DNA of 64,000 bases from Odiellus spinosus (GCA_963920705.1 CAWUCO010000226.1:33151-97150), one strand, 5' to 3'. Numbered from the stretch's first letter, positions 20,305 to 30,973 are shown. A program made the numbers and translations. Notes: generated by a model not told the origin, from the sequence alone.

Positions 20305-20724
20305 TCTTTTGCATTCTCTGAATCCTTGAGGTTAAGGTAAAATACTTATACTCCGTTACCTAGATGAAGAAGTGTGATTGAAATGCACGCTGTTTCTTCT
20401 ACTCTTCCAATACTCTACACTTCTTTTCAACTTTTATTTTAGGTAAGGTTAGGTTAGGTTAGATTACCCTAACGTCGGGGTCGGGGAGGTTATATTTTGG
20501 TTTCCCAACTTGTTTTTAATATTCTTATGTTATTACTTAAAAACGAAATTCAGCATCGAAACGTACGATTGCATTGACACGTTATCGTATTGATTTAACC
20601 GGAGCAGCGCATGCTTTCTTAAAAAAAATGGTAACAAATTACACTAAATTACGGTAGTGTAGAATCTCAAAAAAATCTTCGTTTAGTTACACCAACTCAT
20701 TTGAAATTAGACCCCTTAAATTTA

Positions 20725-20905
20725 ATCAAAATTAGTCTCAGAACTATTTGAAATTCAAAATTAGTCTCAGAACTATTTGAAATTCAAAATTAGTCTCACA
20801 ACTATTTGAAATTCAAAATTAGTCTCACAACTATTTGAAATTCAAAATTGGTCTCAGAACTATTTGAAATTCAAAATTAGTCTCAGAACTATTTGAAATC
20901 CAAAA
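20725..20905. repeat. 29 bp minisatellite
   Basis: About six near-identical copies of a 29 bp unit containing AACTATTTGAAATTC and AAAATTAGTCTCA. Confidence 0.9.
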
Positions 20906-21411
20906 GTATTTAATAACAAATAAACATTTAAACAGAGTTTGAAGCCATTCAATGATTAACACGTAGCCTGACTCAATTTAAGCCTAAGGCTTAGGCTGTT
21001 TTTAGCTAGACCAAAGTCTAGCTAGTGCTTTGAGTCGTGCTGGTAGTCAGAAGTCTGAAGTCGGTGTCCCAGAAATGACGAAGAACGTCATCGTATCGAA
21101 AAAGCATTCGTTTCTTATCCACCAGACGTCACCACGAGGTGTTCCAATCAATACATAAAAATAAACATGTATTTAGTATATATGCTTTTTTGGGGTCTCC
21201 CACCCAGCCACTGACTGCGCTCGATGCCGCATAACTCTTGCGATCTATTGACGGACGACCTAGCTCTAGTCCACGGAGGCTTGTAATGATAGAGGAGAAT
21301 AAGATGGTCAAGCCCATAGGAATAGCTAGACCCATGACATTGTAAAAGAGGCTGAAAAGAACCTCTTTGAACAATTTGTATGGCGTTTCGAGATTCCTTT
21401 AAACACGAAGT
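20906..21411. other. Unannotated interval
   Basis: No gene recognised. A small perfect hairpin AGCTAGAC-CAAA-GTCTAGCT lies at about 21004-21024. Confidence 0.4.
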
Positions 21412-22058
21412 TTTTCAAATCGTGTTTTTCAAATCGTGTTTTTCCAATCGTGTTTTTCCAGTCGGGTTTTTCCAATCGGGTTTTTCCAATCGGGTTTTTC
21501 CAATCGGGTTTTTCCAATCGGGTTTTTCCAATCGGGTTTTTCCAATCGCGTTTTTTCCAATCGGGTTTTTTTCAATCGGGTTTTTCCAATCGGGTTTTTC
21601 CAATCGGGTTTTTCCAATCGGGTTTTTCCAATCGGGTTTTTCCAATCGGGTTTTTCCAATCGGGTTTTTCCAATCGCGTTTTTCCAATCGCGTTTTTCCA
21701 ATCGGGTTTTTCCAATCGCGTTTTTCCAATCGCGTTTTTCCAATCGCGTTTTTCCAATCGCGTTTTTCCAATCGCGTTTTTCAAATCGCGTTTTTCAAAT
21801 CGCGTTTTTCAAATCGCGTTTTTCAAATCGCGTTTTTCAAATCGCGTTTTTCCAATCGCGTTTTTCAAATCAAGTTTTTCAAATCAAGTTTTTCAAATCA
21901 AGTTTTTCAAATCAAGTTTTTCAAATCAAGTTTTTCAAATCAAGTTTTTCAAATCAAGTTTTTCAAATCATGTTTTTCAAATCATGTTTTTCAAATCATG
22001 TTTTTCAAATCATGTTTTTCAAATCATGTTTTTCAAATCATGTGTTTCAAACCACGTT
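21412..22058. repeat. 14 bp minisatellite, about 45 copies
   Basis: Tandem units of GTTTTTCCAATCGG with variants. The variants are blocked along the array: CGGG-type units first (about 21470-21670), then CGCG-type (about 21672-21865), then CAAG-type (about 21869-21968), then CATG-type (about 21969-22042). The open frames in several phases on both strands here are artefacts of the repeat. Confidence 0.95.
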
Positions 22059-22059
22059 T

Positions 22060-23072
22060 TTCAACTTGGCTACCTGTGAACGCGTCTTTATATCTAATCT
22101 TTATTAATTTATCTTGGATACCCGTGTGAAAGCGTCTTTATATCTAATCTTTATTAATTTATCTTGGATACCCGTGTGAAAGCGGCTTTATATCTAAACT
22201 TAATTTTTTTTGATACGTCTGAACGCGGATTTATATCTAATATTTATTAATTTTTCTTGGATACCCTTGTGAACGTGGCTTTATATCGAATATTTATTAA
22301 TTTTTAACTAAGATACCCGTGCGAACAGGCATTTATATATTATCTTTGTCATTTTATCTTGGATACTCGTGCAACGGGACTTAATATCTATTCTTTATTA
22401 AGTCATTTTTATTTTGGAAACGCGTCTTTATATCTATTCTTTATTAAGTCATTTTATCTTATTAAGTCATGTATCTTGTATACCCTATGAACACGCCTTT
22501 ATATCTAATCTTTATTAATTTTTACCTTGGATACCCTTGTGAAGGCACCTTTACATCTAATCTTTATTGTCTTATCTTGCATACCCGTGAAAACGCACCA
22601 TAATATCTAAAATTTATTAATTCATTTTATCTTGAACACACGTGAAAACACGCCTTTATCAAATCAACCTATAAGAAAATATTGAATATCTTCGAAAATA
22701 TCTTTTATATTAAATTAAAGTTTCAGAAAGATTGGTTTTTAGATTATGTTAAATCATTTAATCTGTTTTAATTTTAATTTAAATGAATATTACGTTTCAA
22801 TTCATTAAAAGCTATAACCTCAGAAGGCTAAAATAGACGCGAATCCAAAAGATACTATATAAGGCGCTCGTTTATCATTATAAACTAAGAAGCTTGTAAG
22901 GGTTGCTGCTCTTCAATGAGCTGCAGTTGATGTACGTTTACAGCAAGGTAGAAGCTAATAACTGTATATTCGAATTTTATTGGAGAATCAAACGCCGTGG
23001 TTGATGACGTCTTCTTCCGACGTCACACACAGACAGAACCTCTCCGCGAACTAAAAGTTCAGTCGGAGAGGT
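22060..23072. mobile_element. Hairpin-ended repeat family, copy E (diverged)
   Basis: From 22060 to about 22670 runs an irregular tandem repeat of about 60 bp (CTTTATATCTAATC, TTATTAATTT, CTTGGATACCCGTG), a motif that occurs once or twice in copies A and C (13440-13480, 26190-26240). AT-rich sequence follows and then the family terminus with a hairpin at 23038-23072 (ACCTCTCCG and CGGAGAGGT around GAACT/AGTTC). A second, damaged terminus lies at about 23110-23140. Confidence 0.6.
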
Positions 23073-23301
23073 AAGAAGACGAAAGTTTTTCCGATTCGAT
23101 GACGTAACAGACAGAACCTAAAAGTTCACTCGGAGAGGTAAGAGGACGAAAGATTTTTCTATTCGATGACGTATTTCGTCTTCTTGCACGACGCCAACGC
23201 CCATGTCCACGCCAACGCCAACGCCGCAGTGAATACAGTACCTAGACCCCAGTAGGGTTGGGTCTAGCTAAAAACTTCTTATATCTTTACAATACAGCAT
23301 A
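23073..23301. other. Spacer with damaged terminus duplicate
   Basis: Contains a partial duplication of the copy E end and a short GCCAAC-rich run (about 23187-23225). No gene. Confidence 0.5.
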
Positions 23302-23393
23302 AACAAGTTGGGAAACCAAAATATAACCTCCCCGACCCCGACGTTAAGGTAATCTAACCTAACCTAACCCTACCTAAAATAAAAGATGAAAAG

Positions 23394-24650
23394 AAATGTA
23401 GAGTATTGGATGAGTAGAAGAAACAGCGAAATAGGCAAAATATTATATCACATTGAACCTATATGCATTTCTTCAGTATACCAACACAACCCTAAATAAT
23501 TCTCTACTTAAAACCAAACCTAACTAGAGAAAAAAAGGAAAATAAATAAGATATAACCACATAGATTTCAAGATAAATAATCCAGTCCATAATTCAGTAT
23601 TAAAACAAAAAAATCAGAATTAAGACAACTGAAATTAGCAATCTTTGGTAATATGTAAAATAGCCCTTACACGAACAATTTAAGTAAAGCAAATTATCAA
23701 ATAAACGCCAAATAAGTCAATTAATTAAAATTAAAAATATTAATCTTACCACTACCAAATAGCGGGCAGAAAACACAGACATCAAGATAACATTAGCAAA
23801 ATAAATTTTCAACACCGGTAATCCTGAGAACTAGATTCTACAAAATCTTCTGGAATAATAAATTTATTTTAATCTAAAAAATATAAAATCTTAAAAAAAA
23901 TATCTATACAAATAACATATTGATAAACCAATTAAAATTAGATGCGAAAAACATTTAATCTCGATATGAGATTAAATACACAAGGTCAAGGTTCTTCTTT
24001 TAAAACCATATCAGAATTTTGACGGTTGTAGAGTATTTGTAGACCAAGTAACGTGAAAAGGCAAAATGTTATATCAAATTGAACCTATACATGGCTTCAG
24101 TATACAACACAAGTTGTGAAACAAACGTTATTTTACGTGACTACACACTAGCTAAAACATCACCGAAAATAAACGACAGTAGGCATTAATAACTCTTTTA
24201 CGAAAACAAAAAATTACTACAGAGAAAAATGAGTCAGAAAAAAAAACCTTTTGATTTCCAAACTAATATTTCAGTCACAAGTCAGTAATAAAAATTAGAG
24301 TTCAGGTCAATGAAAATATACCAAAAATGTCCAAACAAATAATAAACGCATCAAATAAATGATTCAAATTCAAAATTACTTCCTTACCAATAAATTGTAT
24401 TCAAACGAATGAAACTTAATTTAAAATTTCAACGAGTCAAATCTCTAGAGAACCAACTTCGTCGAAGATTTCAAAAGAAATGAAACGATTTTACGTTCAA
24501 TAAATTAAAATTTAGATAAGCAAGGTCAAGGTCCCTCAGTAAAATAATATCGGCGTTAAGAAAACTAGAGTATTTGTAGACCAAGTAACGTCATTAGGCA
24601 AAATATTTCATCAAAATCAAGTTATGACCTCGGTATCGTCATATAACCGT
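23394..24650. repeat. Diverged ~550-600 bp internal repeats in copy C
   Basis: The block with GAGTATT, then GACCAAGTAACGT (or an equivalent), then AGGCAAAATATT occurs near 23400, 24030 and 24565, each followed by similar sequence; two are preceded by AAGGTCAAGGT. Divergence is high. Confidence 0.55.
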
Positions 24651-25295
24651 AAATAAACATATTCAATAAACAATTAACGAATAAGCTTTCCGCATAACAC
24701 GCTAAACTACGAACTGTGACGTACAATTTCGCTTTTTGGTGCTACACGACCTACAGATACCTTATAAGCCTACGTCTAAAAACACGTTTTTTGGTGATAA
24801 TGCTGTGAGTAAAGAATAGATGTTTCTCTTTTGGCCCTACCATAAATTTTTTATATTTTTTTTTTTCTGACAGGGCAGGCCTGAGTAAAAATATACCAAG
24901 TTGTGAAACAAACGTCATTTTACGTGACTCCACACTAGCTAAAATGTTACCGGAAATACACGACAGTAGGCATTAAAAGCCTGATTCTATTATACTTAAT
25001 TGGGATTAACATTAAATTCATGTATGAAAAAGTGTGAAACTAAAACTAGCAGTCATCACGAGATCCAATCACGTGATTCTTTTCCTCACTCTGTCTACAT
25101 TTCACTCTTGGGTCAACCATATCATACATGACTATTAAAACACGAGAAATTTCAATGTCAATCCGGTTTAAGAAAGTTCGTCAATTGTTAATTGTGGCAT
25201 GACTAAAGCCGGATTCACACAGACCTATTTTCACGCTTTTCACGGTCACGCGCGAGGGGCAATGGGCAAACCACTCTTGGAATCAGGTGTACAAA

Positions 25296-25590
25296 CTAAA
25301 TGGAATCACGCGAATCGATTCGGAATCAGGAGAATCGATACGGAATCACGCGAATCGATTCGGAATCACGCGAATCGATTCGGAATCAGGAGAATCGATA
25401 CGGAATCACGCGAATCGATTCGGAATCACGCGAATCGATTCGGAATCACGAGAATCGATACGGAATCACGCGAATCGATACGGAATCACGCGAATCGATT
25501 CGGAATCACGCGAATCGATTCGGAATCACGAGAATCGATTCGGAATCACGAATCAATTCGGAATCACGCGAATTGATTCGGAATCACTGA
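25296..25590. repeat. 20 bp minisatellite with a palindromic core
   Basis: About 14 copies of a 20 bp unit GAATCACGCGAATCGATTCG. Each full unit contains the perfect 12 bp palindrome CGAATCGATTCG. Since 20 is not a multiple of three, all three forward frames stay open; these are not genes. Confidence 0.95.
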
Positions 25591-26776
25591 CAATCAAATG
25601 AATCTGGAATCAGGTGTACAAAATTTTTCTAGAGTGGTTTGCACCTCGCTCGCGCGTGCTAATGGTACTTCTATGAGTTCACGAGCGTGAAACGCGTAAA
25701 AACAGGTCTGTGGGTATCCGCGTTAACCTGGTTCGCTCTGCGCATGTACACAATTTCGCACGAAATACATTTGCGAAACGCGCGAAAATTATAAAAAAAT
25801 TAATTTGAAAATCCGTGCCAGTAATTAAAACCAAATACGCCACTGTTTGCAAGTTTGCCAGAAGATTACGATATTTCCCCATACATGAAGCTGATTCTCC
25901 CAAGAATATCAAAAAAAATCACATTGATATTTTCCATGCGTAAAGAGGTTTCCGACTTCAAATTTAGTGGTCTACACATACTCGCGTGCTGGCGAACTCG
26001 ATTTTACACGTGTCACAAATACACTGGAAACCTACTCTACTTCTGTTCGAGGAGAGTTTTCACGACTATCATTTTTCTTAAGTGGTTTAACATTATGCAT
26101 AAATCCGCCTCAGCTTCAAATCTTATACACCAATTCCCCTTGAACTGGTTAAAAATTCACCGAGTATAATCGAAGTTATTATTGTCTTATCTCTTATCTA
26201 AATTATGTTGTTTCAATCTTCCATACCCGTGTAAACGCACCTTTATTTAAGTTCTTCAATCCACCCCAAGTTTGCACCAGAGATAAGCCTATACTGCCCG
26301 TTATACCTTTGCTTTTTCGAGTAAATGATATATATGGAAAATAGCTTAGGCGCATGCTGCCAACTAAAACTGCCATTAATCGGTCAAATTTCTTTAAATT
26401 TTTGCATAAATTCTCAAATAACTTCTAAACTATCTCGAATTTTAAATTAATTTTTCGACTTTCTAATTAATTAGATTAAGATGAACCATTTTAATATTTT
26501 TAATTATAATATAAATTAATATTGCGTTTCATTTCCCTAAACAATATCAAACAAAATCACCCCATGAGGCTAATTTGCATACGTTCCAAAAAGATACTAT
26601 ATAAACCTTTCGAAGGGCTATATTAATCGAAGTAACCGTGCGTGATGGCCATGAAGTTAGGGGGAAAACCCCCCCCTTTCAATGTCTTGCTGATTCTTGA
26701 TCTCTAGGCGCTTGGCGACGCAATTTACCCATTGGTGGGGCGATGTTTGGAGTCAGTGGAAGGTTGATGTGAACTG

Positions 26777-26980
26777 TACTAGTGGGGGACGCCTCGCTAG
26801 TATGGAACGCTAAGATCGGAAACTGGAGGTTGGACCTTGGTGCGGGGATGGTCGGAGGTGATTATGACAGTGGGAGACGTCCCATTGCTTGTAATCGCCT
26901 TCGGCTGTTCAGCATCGAGGTTCGACCGTAAAGTGGATGGTGGAATGCGATGATGTGCAATGGGAGACGTCCTGTTGTAT
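26777..26980. repeat. Three tandem hairpins in copy C
   Basis: TACTAG / CTAGTA (26778-26802), CAGTGGGA / TCCCATTG (26868-26887) and ATGTGCAA / TTGTAT (26953-26980, with G-T pairs). The tips read GACGCC, GACGTC and GACGTC. Confidence 0.7.
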
Positions 26981-27409
26981 GTCTTTGCACGACACTTGAA
27001 ACTCAATGTGGCAGCCACGCTTAAAGGAGGTAATTCCCCGGAATTGAACGATAAGCTGGTATGATTACGTCTCTAGACTTTTGGCTCCACGAGCTAGGTC
27101 ACGTGACTTCCGTTTACACAGGATATCCGCTTACACACACAGACAGACACACAGACAGGCACACAGACAGACAGCCAGACAGACGACCAGTGTAACACCT
27201 CCCCCTGAACTAAAGTTCAGTCGGGGAGGTAAAAAGTCGTCGTGCAAGCGATAAAACGTTTTCTTCGCGAACGGGGTTAAAAGGGAGCTTATAGTACTTT
27301 GGATTTAGACTGTCAGTAATAAAACTAGAAAACCACCAACAAGTCGTCGCGAATAGGATAAAAAAGTGAGGCTTATGCCTGTTGTGTTTTTGTCGATCAG
27401 TAATGAAAA

Positions 27410-27680
27410 ACATGATTTTTTATATGAAAAAATTTAAAGTTTTATACGAAAAATTTTAAACTTTTATACGAAAAATTTTAAACTTTTATACGAAAAATTT
27501 TAAACTTTTATACGAAAAATTTTAAACTTTTATACGAAAAATTTTAAACTTTTATACGAAAAATTTTTAAACTTTTATACGAAAAATTTTAAACTTTTAT
27601 ACGAAAAATTTTAAACTTTTATACGAAAAATTTTAAACTTTTATATGAAAAATTTTAAACTTTTATATGAAAAATTTTGG
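27410..27680. repeat. 22 bp minisatellite
   Basis: About 12 copies of a 22 bp unit TTTTATACGAAAAATTTTAAAC, nearly identical; the first and last two have ATATG in place of ATACG, and one unit has an extra T. Confidence 0.95.
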
Positions 27681-28142
27681 TAAGAGACGGCCGTATTACC
27701 CTTTCGCGGAAAAGGGTGCACGACTATGAACCCGGGCCCCCTAGCCATGAGAAGGCAAGTAACACTACCCCCACCCTGCGCACAGAGCAGGTGTGGGAAG
27801 GGGACGCGAAGTAGAAGGAACCCTCATTACTTCACATCACACTATATTCTCAACCATCCATACCAATATGGTAAATAAATTAATATCCTCAGAAAAAAGA
27901 TATAATTTATATATAAACTTGCCAGTTTGAAGTTCTACGATGAATTCTGTTTGAATTTATAATATCGTAAATAACTCGTAGGTCGAGAATGTTCACACTT
28001 CAGGCGATTCGGAAAAAATACACGCGCACATCGCGAAAATATCACAAACGTGAATTAACACAGTTAGACACAGGATGGCACTAGAGCTCATTGGTAACTT
28101 TTGCCCTACTTTCGGATCAGTGTAGGGATTGAATAAATTTAC
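27681..28142. other. Unannotated; G+C-rich patch then AT-rich
   Basis: Bases about 27680-27830 are much richer in G+C than the surroundings (for example GAACCCGGGCCCCCTAGCC) and could be an end of a retroelement. No frame supports this. The rest shows nothing. Confidence 0.35.
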
Positions 28143-28215
28143 GCTGAGCTTTAATCCCGGATATGTTATTCTCAAAACGAATAGTCTTCGATCCACAAAA
28201 GCTAAGCTCTTAATC

Positions 28216-28286
28216 TGGAAATACCGGGGTTCGAACCCGTGGCTTCCCGCAAGCGAAGCGGGCGCTCAACTTTGAGCTATACCCCC
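28216..28286 (-). tRNA. tRNA-Ala (CGC)-like, D-loop altered
   Basis: Anticodon loop gives CGC. The D-loop lacks the GG pair and the T-stem has a mismatch. Confidence 0.55.
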
Positions 28287-28372
28287 ACGTCCATTCGTTT
28301 CTGAGCTTTAATCCTGGATATGTTCTTCTCAAAACGAATAGTCTTTGATCCTCAAAATTGAAGCTTTTAATC

Positions 28373-28445
28373 TGGAGACACCGGGGTTTGAACCCGGGGC
28401 TTCCCCCGTGCGAAGCGGGCGCTCTACCACTGAGCTATTCCTCCC
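28373..28445 (-). tRNA. tRNA-Ala (CGC)-like
   Basis: Anticodon CGC. The acceptor 5' strand has an extra base and mismatches. Confidence 0.55.
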
Positions 28446-28531
28446 ACTCCACTTAATTTCTGAGCTTTAATCCCGGATATGTTCTTCTCAAAACGAATAG
28501 TCTTCGATCCTCAAAATTGAAGCTTTTAATC

Positions 28532-28601
28532 TGGAGACACGGGTTCGAACCCGGGGCTTCCCGCATGCTAAGCGGGCACTCTACCACTGAGCTATACCCC
28601 C
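28532..28601 (-). tRNA. tRNA-Ala (AGC)-like, T-stem shortened
   Basis: The only unit with loop TTAGCAT, anticodon AGC. The T-stem 3' strand lacks about two bases. Confidence 0.6.
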
Positions 28602-28687
28602 ACGTCACTACATTTCTGAGCTTTAATCCCGGATATGTTTTGCTCGAAACGAATAATCTTCGATCCTTAAAAATTAAGAGTCTAAAC

Positions 28688-28759
28688 TGGAGATACCGGA
28701 GTTCAAACCCGGGGCTTCCCGCATGCGAAGCGGGCGCTCTACCACTGAGCTATACCCCC
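28688..28759 (-). tRNA. tRNA-Ala (CGC), well preserved
   Basis: 72 bp. Acceptor, D, anticodon and T stems all pair (wobbles only); T-loop TTTGAAC; discriminator A. Confidence 0.8.
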
Positions 28760-28845
28760 ACATACCTTCGTTTCTGAGCTTTAATCCCGGATATGTTCTT
28801 CTCAAAACGAATAGCCTTCGATCCTCAAAAGCTAAGCTCTTAAAT

Positions 28846-28917
28846 TGGAGATACAGGGGTTCAAACCCGGGGCTTCCCGCATGCGAAGCGCGCGCTCTAC
28901 CACTGAGCTATACCCCC
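28846..28917 (-). tRNA. tRNA-Ala (CGC)
   Basis: 72 bp; one mismatch in the anticodon stem, otherwise canonical. Confidence 0.7.
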
Positions 28918-29005
28918 TCCACATCCCTTCGCTTCTGAGCTTTAATCCCGGATATGTCTTCTCAAAACGAATAGTCTTCGATCCTCGAAAGTTAAGCTCT
29001 TAATC

Positions 29006-29077
29006 TGGACAAACCGGCGCTCGAACCCGAGGCTTCACGCATGCGAAGCGGGCGCTCTAACACTGAGCTATACCCCC
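29006..29077 (-). tRNA. tRNA-Ala (CGC)-like
   Basis: Anticodon CGC; mismatches in acceptor, anticodon and T stems. Confidence 0.55.
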
Positions 29078-29163
29078 ACCTCACTACATTTCTGAGCTTT
29101 AATCCCGGATATGATATTCTCAAAACGAATAGTCTTCGATCCTCAAAAGTTAGGCTTTAAATC

Positions 29164-29235
29164 TGGAGATACCCGGGTACGATCACGGGGCTTCCCGCAT
29201 GCGAAGCGGGCGCTCTAACACTTAGCAATACTCCC
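29164..29235 (-). pseudogene. tRNA-Ala (CGC) pseudogene
   Basis: Box B region reads ATCGTAC in place of TTCGAAC, and the D-stem is broken. Confidence 0.6.
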
Positions 29236-29321
29236 ACGTCCCATCATTTCTGAGTTTTAATCCCGGATATGTTCTGCTCAAAATGAATAGTCTTCGTTCC
29301 TCAAAAATTAAGCTTTTAACC

Positions 29322-29394
29322 TGGAGATACCGGATTTCGAACCCCGGGCTTCCCGCATGCGAAGCAGGCGCTCTACCACTGAGCCATACCCCCC
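29322..29394 (-). tRNA. tRNA-Ala (CGC)-like
   Basis: One extra G at the 5' end; anticodon stem has a T-G pair; T-loop TTCGAAA. Confidence 0.6.
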
Positions 29395-29480
29395 ACATCC
29401 CTTCGTTTCTGAGTTTTAATCCCGGATATGTTCTGCTCAAAACGAATAGTCTTCGATCCTAAAACATTAGGCGTTTAATC

Positions 29481-29552
29481 TGGAGATACCGGAGTTCGAA
29501 CCCGGGGCTTCCCGCATGCGAAGCAGGCGCTCTACCACTGAGCTTTACCCCG
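29481..29552 (-). tRNA. tRNA-Ala (CGC)-like
   Basis: Base 8 is A instead of T and base 1 is C; other arms are good. Confidence 0.6.
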
Positions 29553-29639
29553 CACATACCTGTGTTTCTGAGCTTTAATCCCGGATAGGTTTTGCTCAAA
29601 ACGAATAGTCTTCGATCCTCAAAAATTAACCGTTTAATC

Positions 29640-29711
29640 TGGAGATACCGGAGTTCGAACCCGGAGCTTCCCGCATGCGAAGCGGTTGCTCTAACACTGA
29701 GCTATACCCCC
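29640..29711 (-). tRNA. tRNA-Ala (CGC)
   Basis: 72 bp with good acceptor and T stems; D-loop GTGTTA and one anticodon-stem mismatch. Confidence 0.65.
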
Positions 29712-29795
29712 AACGTCACATTTCTGAGCTTTAATCCCGGATATGTTATTCTCAAAACGAATAGTCTTCGATACTAAAAAGTTAATCTCTTAATA

Positions 29796-29867
29796 TGGAG
29801 GTACAGGGGATCGAACCCGGGGCTTCCCGCATGCGAAGCGGGCGCTCTACCACTGAGCTATACCCCC
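29796..29867 (-). tRNA. tRNA-Ala (CGC), well preserved
   Basis: 72 bp; canonical arms; T-loop TTCGATC; discriminator A. Confidence 0.82.
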
Positions 29868-29953
29868 ACCTCCGTTCGTCTCTGAGCTTTAATCCTGGAT
29901 ATGTTATTCTCAAAACGTATAGTCTTTGATCCTCAAATATTAAGGTTTTAATT

Positions 29954-30025
29954 TGGAGATGGCGGGGTTCGAACCCGGGGCTTCCCGCATGCAAAGCGGG
30001 CGCTCTACCACTGAGCTACGCACCC
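29954..30025 (-). tRNA. tRNA-Ala (TGC)
   Basis: Loop TTTGCAT gives anticodon TGC. The acceptor 5' strand GGGTGCG pairs poorly with CATCTCC. Confidence 0.65.
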
Positions 30026-30111
30026 ACATCCCTTCGTCCCATATCCTTAATCCCGGATATGTGCTGCTCAAAACGAATAGTCTCCGATCCTCAAAAAATA
30101 AGCGTTTAATC

Positions 30112-30183
30112 TGGAGATACCGGGGTTCGAACCCGGAGCTTCCCGCATGCGAAGCGGTCGCAATAACACTGAGCTATGCCCCC
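30112..30183 (-). tRNA. tRNA-Ala (CGC)-like, D-stem altered
   Basis: D-stem 3' strand reads TTGC; otherwise recognisable. Confidence 0.55.
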
Positions 30184-30267
30184 AACGTCACATTTCTGAG
30201 CTTTAATCCCGGATATGTTATTCTCAAAACGAATAGTCTTCGATACTTAAAAGTTAAGCTCTTAATA

Positions 30268-30339
30268 TGGAGGTACCGGGGATCGAACCCGGGGCTTCCC
30301 GCATGCGAAGCGGGCGCTCTACCACTGAGCTACGCACCC
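30268..30339 (-). tRNA. tRNA-Ala (CGC)
   Basis: Good D, anticodon and T arms; acceptor 5' strand GGGTGCG as in the unit at 29954. Confidence 0.65.
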
Positions 30340-30425
30340 ACACCCCTCCGTCCCATATCCTTAATCCCGGGTATGTGCTGCTCAAAACGTATAGTCTTCG
30401 ATCCTCAAATATTAAGCTTTTAATC

Positions 30426-30497
30426 TGGAGATGGCGGGGTTCGAACCCGGGGCTTCCCGCATGCAAAGCGGGCGCTCTACCACTGAGCTATACCCCC
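30426..30497 (-). tRNA. tRNA-Ala (TGC), well preserved
   Basis: 72 bp; anticodon TGC; acceptor GGGGGTA against CATCTCC; other arms canonical. Confidence 0.78.
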
Positions 30498-30583
30498 ACC
30501 TCCGTTCGTCTCTGAGCTTTAATCCCGGATATGTTCTTCTCAAAACGAATAGTCTTCGATCCTCAAAAATTAAGAGTTTAATC

Positions 30584-30654
30584 TGGAGATACCGGGGTTC
30601 GAACCCGGGATTTCCGCATGCGAAGCGGGCGCTCTAACACCGCGCTATACCCCC
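30584..30654 (-). tRNA. tRNA-Ala (CGC)-like
   Basis: Box A region altered (GCGCGG) and one base lost in the variable region. Confidence 0.5.
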
Positions 30655-30742
30655 CAATGTCATTATATTTCTGAGCTTTAATCCCGGATATGTTTTTCTC
30701 AAAACGAATAGTCTTCGATCCTAAAAAGTAAAGCTCTTAATC

Positions 30743-30814
30743 TGGAGTTACCGGGGTTCGAACCCGGGGCTTACAGCATGCGAAGCGGGTGCTCTACCAC
30801 TAAGCTTTACCCCA
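30743..30814 (-). tRNA. tRNA-Ala (CGC)-like
   Basis: Base 8 is A, the D-stem has a T, and the anticodon stem 3' strand reads GCTGT. Confidence 0.5.
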
Positions 30815-30901
30815 CACGTCACTATATTACAGAGCTTTAATCCCGGATATTTTATTCTCAAAACGAATGGTCTTCGATCCCCAAAAGCTAAGCTCTTAAT
30901 C

Positions 30902-30973
30902 TGGAGATCCTGGGGTTCATACCCGGGGCTTCCCGCATGCGAAGCGGGCGCACTACCACGGAGCTATACCCAC
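30902..30973 (-). tRNA. tRNA-Ala (CGC)-like
   Basis: T-loop reads TATGAAC and the D-stem has mismatches; anticodon arm intact. Confidence 0.5.

Larger units (their letters stand above)
18171..20514. mobile_element. Hairpin-ended repeat family, copy B (longest clear unit)
   Basis: Begins with a terminal hairpin (18172-18205: ACCTCCCCGACTGAACT, a TT loop, AGTTCAG, GGGGAGGT). It continues through a TG-rich microsatellite (about 18205-18244), the three internal hairpins (18411-18617), AT-rich sequence inverse to 13440-13830, and a 1.3 kb segment holding the unidentified frame. It ends GGGGTCGGGGAGGT followed by AACAAGTTGGGAAACC in inverse orientation. Both termini contain ACCTCCCCGAC, so the unit has short inverted ends. 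It is inverted relative to copy A, and the two flank the tRNA-Val array. No transposase is recognised. Confidence 0.75.
23302..27230. mobile_element. Hairpin-ended repeat family, copy C (longest, ~3.9 kb)
   Basis: Starts AACAAGTTGGGAAACC then ACCTCCCCGAC, and ends with the terminal hairpin at 27197-27230. It includes internal degenerate repeats (23394-24650), a block inverse to 53640-54400 (24100-25130), a 20 bp minisatellite (25296-25590), a block inverse to 53280-53620 (25900-26170), the three internal hairpins (26777-26980) and a CA/GA microsatellite (27129-27185). No transposase recognised. Confidence 0.7.

Noticed and set aside
20446-20470. Possible interstitial telomere (TTAGG-type) repeat
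   Set aside because: Only three imperfect GGTTA units and they belong to the family end seen in other copies.
21380-22129. Long open frames on both strands (up to 249 codons) with NRVFPIGFFQSG-type repeats
   Set aside because: They are translations of a 14 bp minisatellite in several phases and have no independent support.
25199-25601. Three overlapping frames with ESRESIRNHANRFG-type repeats
   Set aside because: Produced by a stop-free 20 bp repeat read in all three frames.
28517-30637. Frames with RYRGSNPGLPACEAGALPLS-type repeats across the tRNA array
   Set aside because: Translations of tRNA-Ala genes and their spacers.
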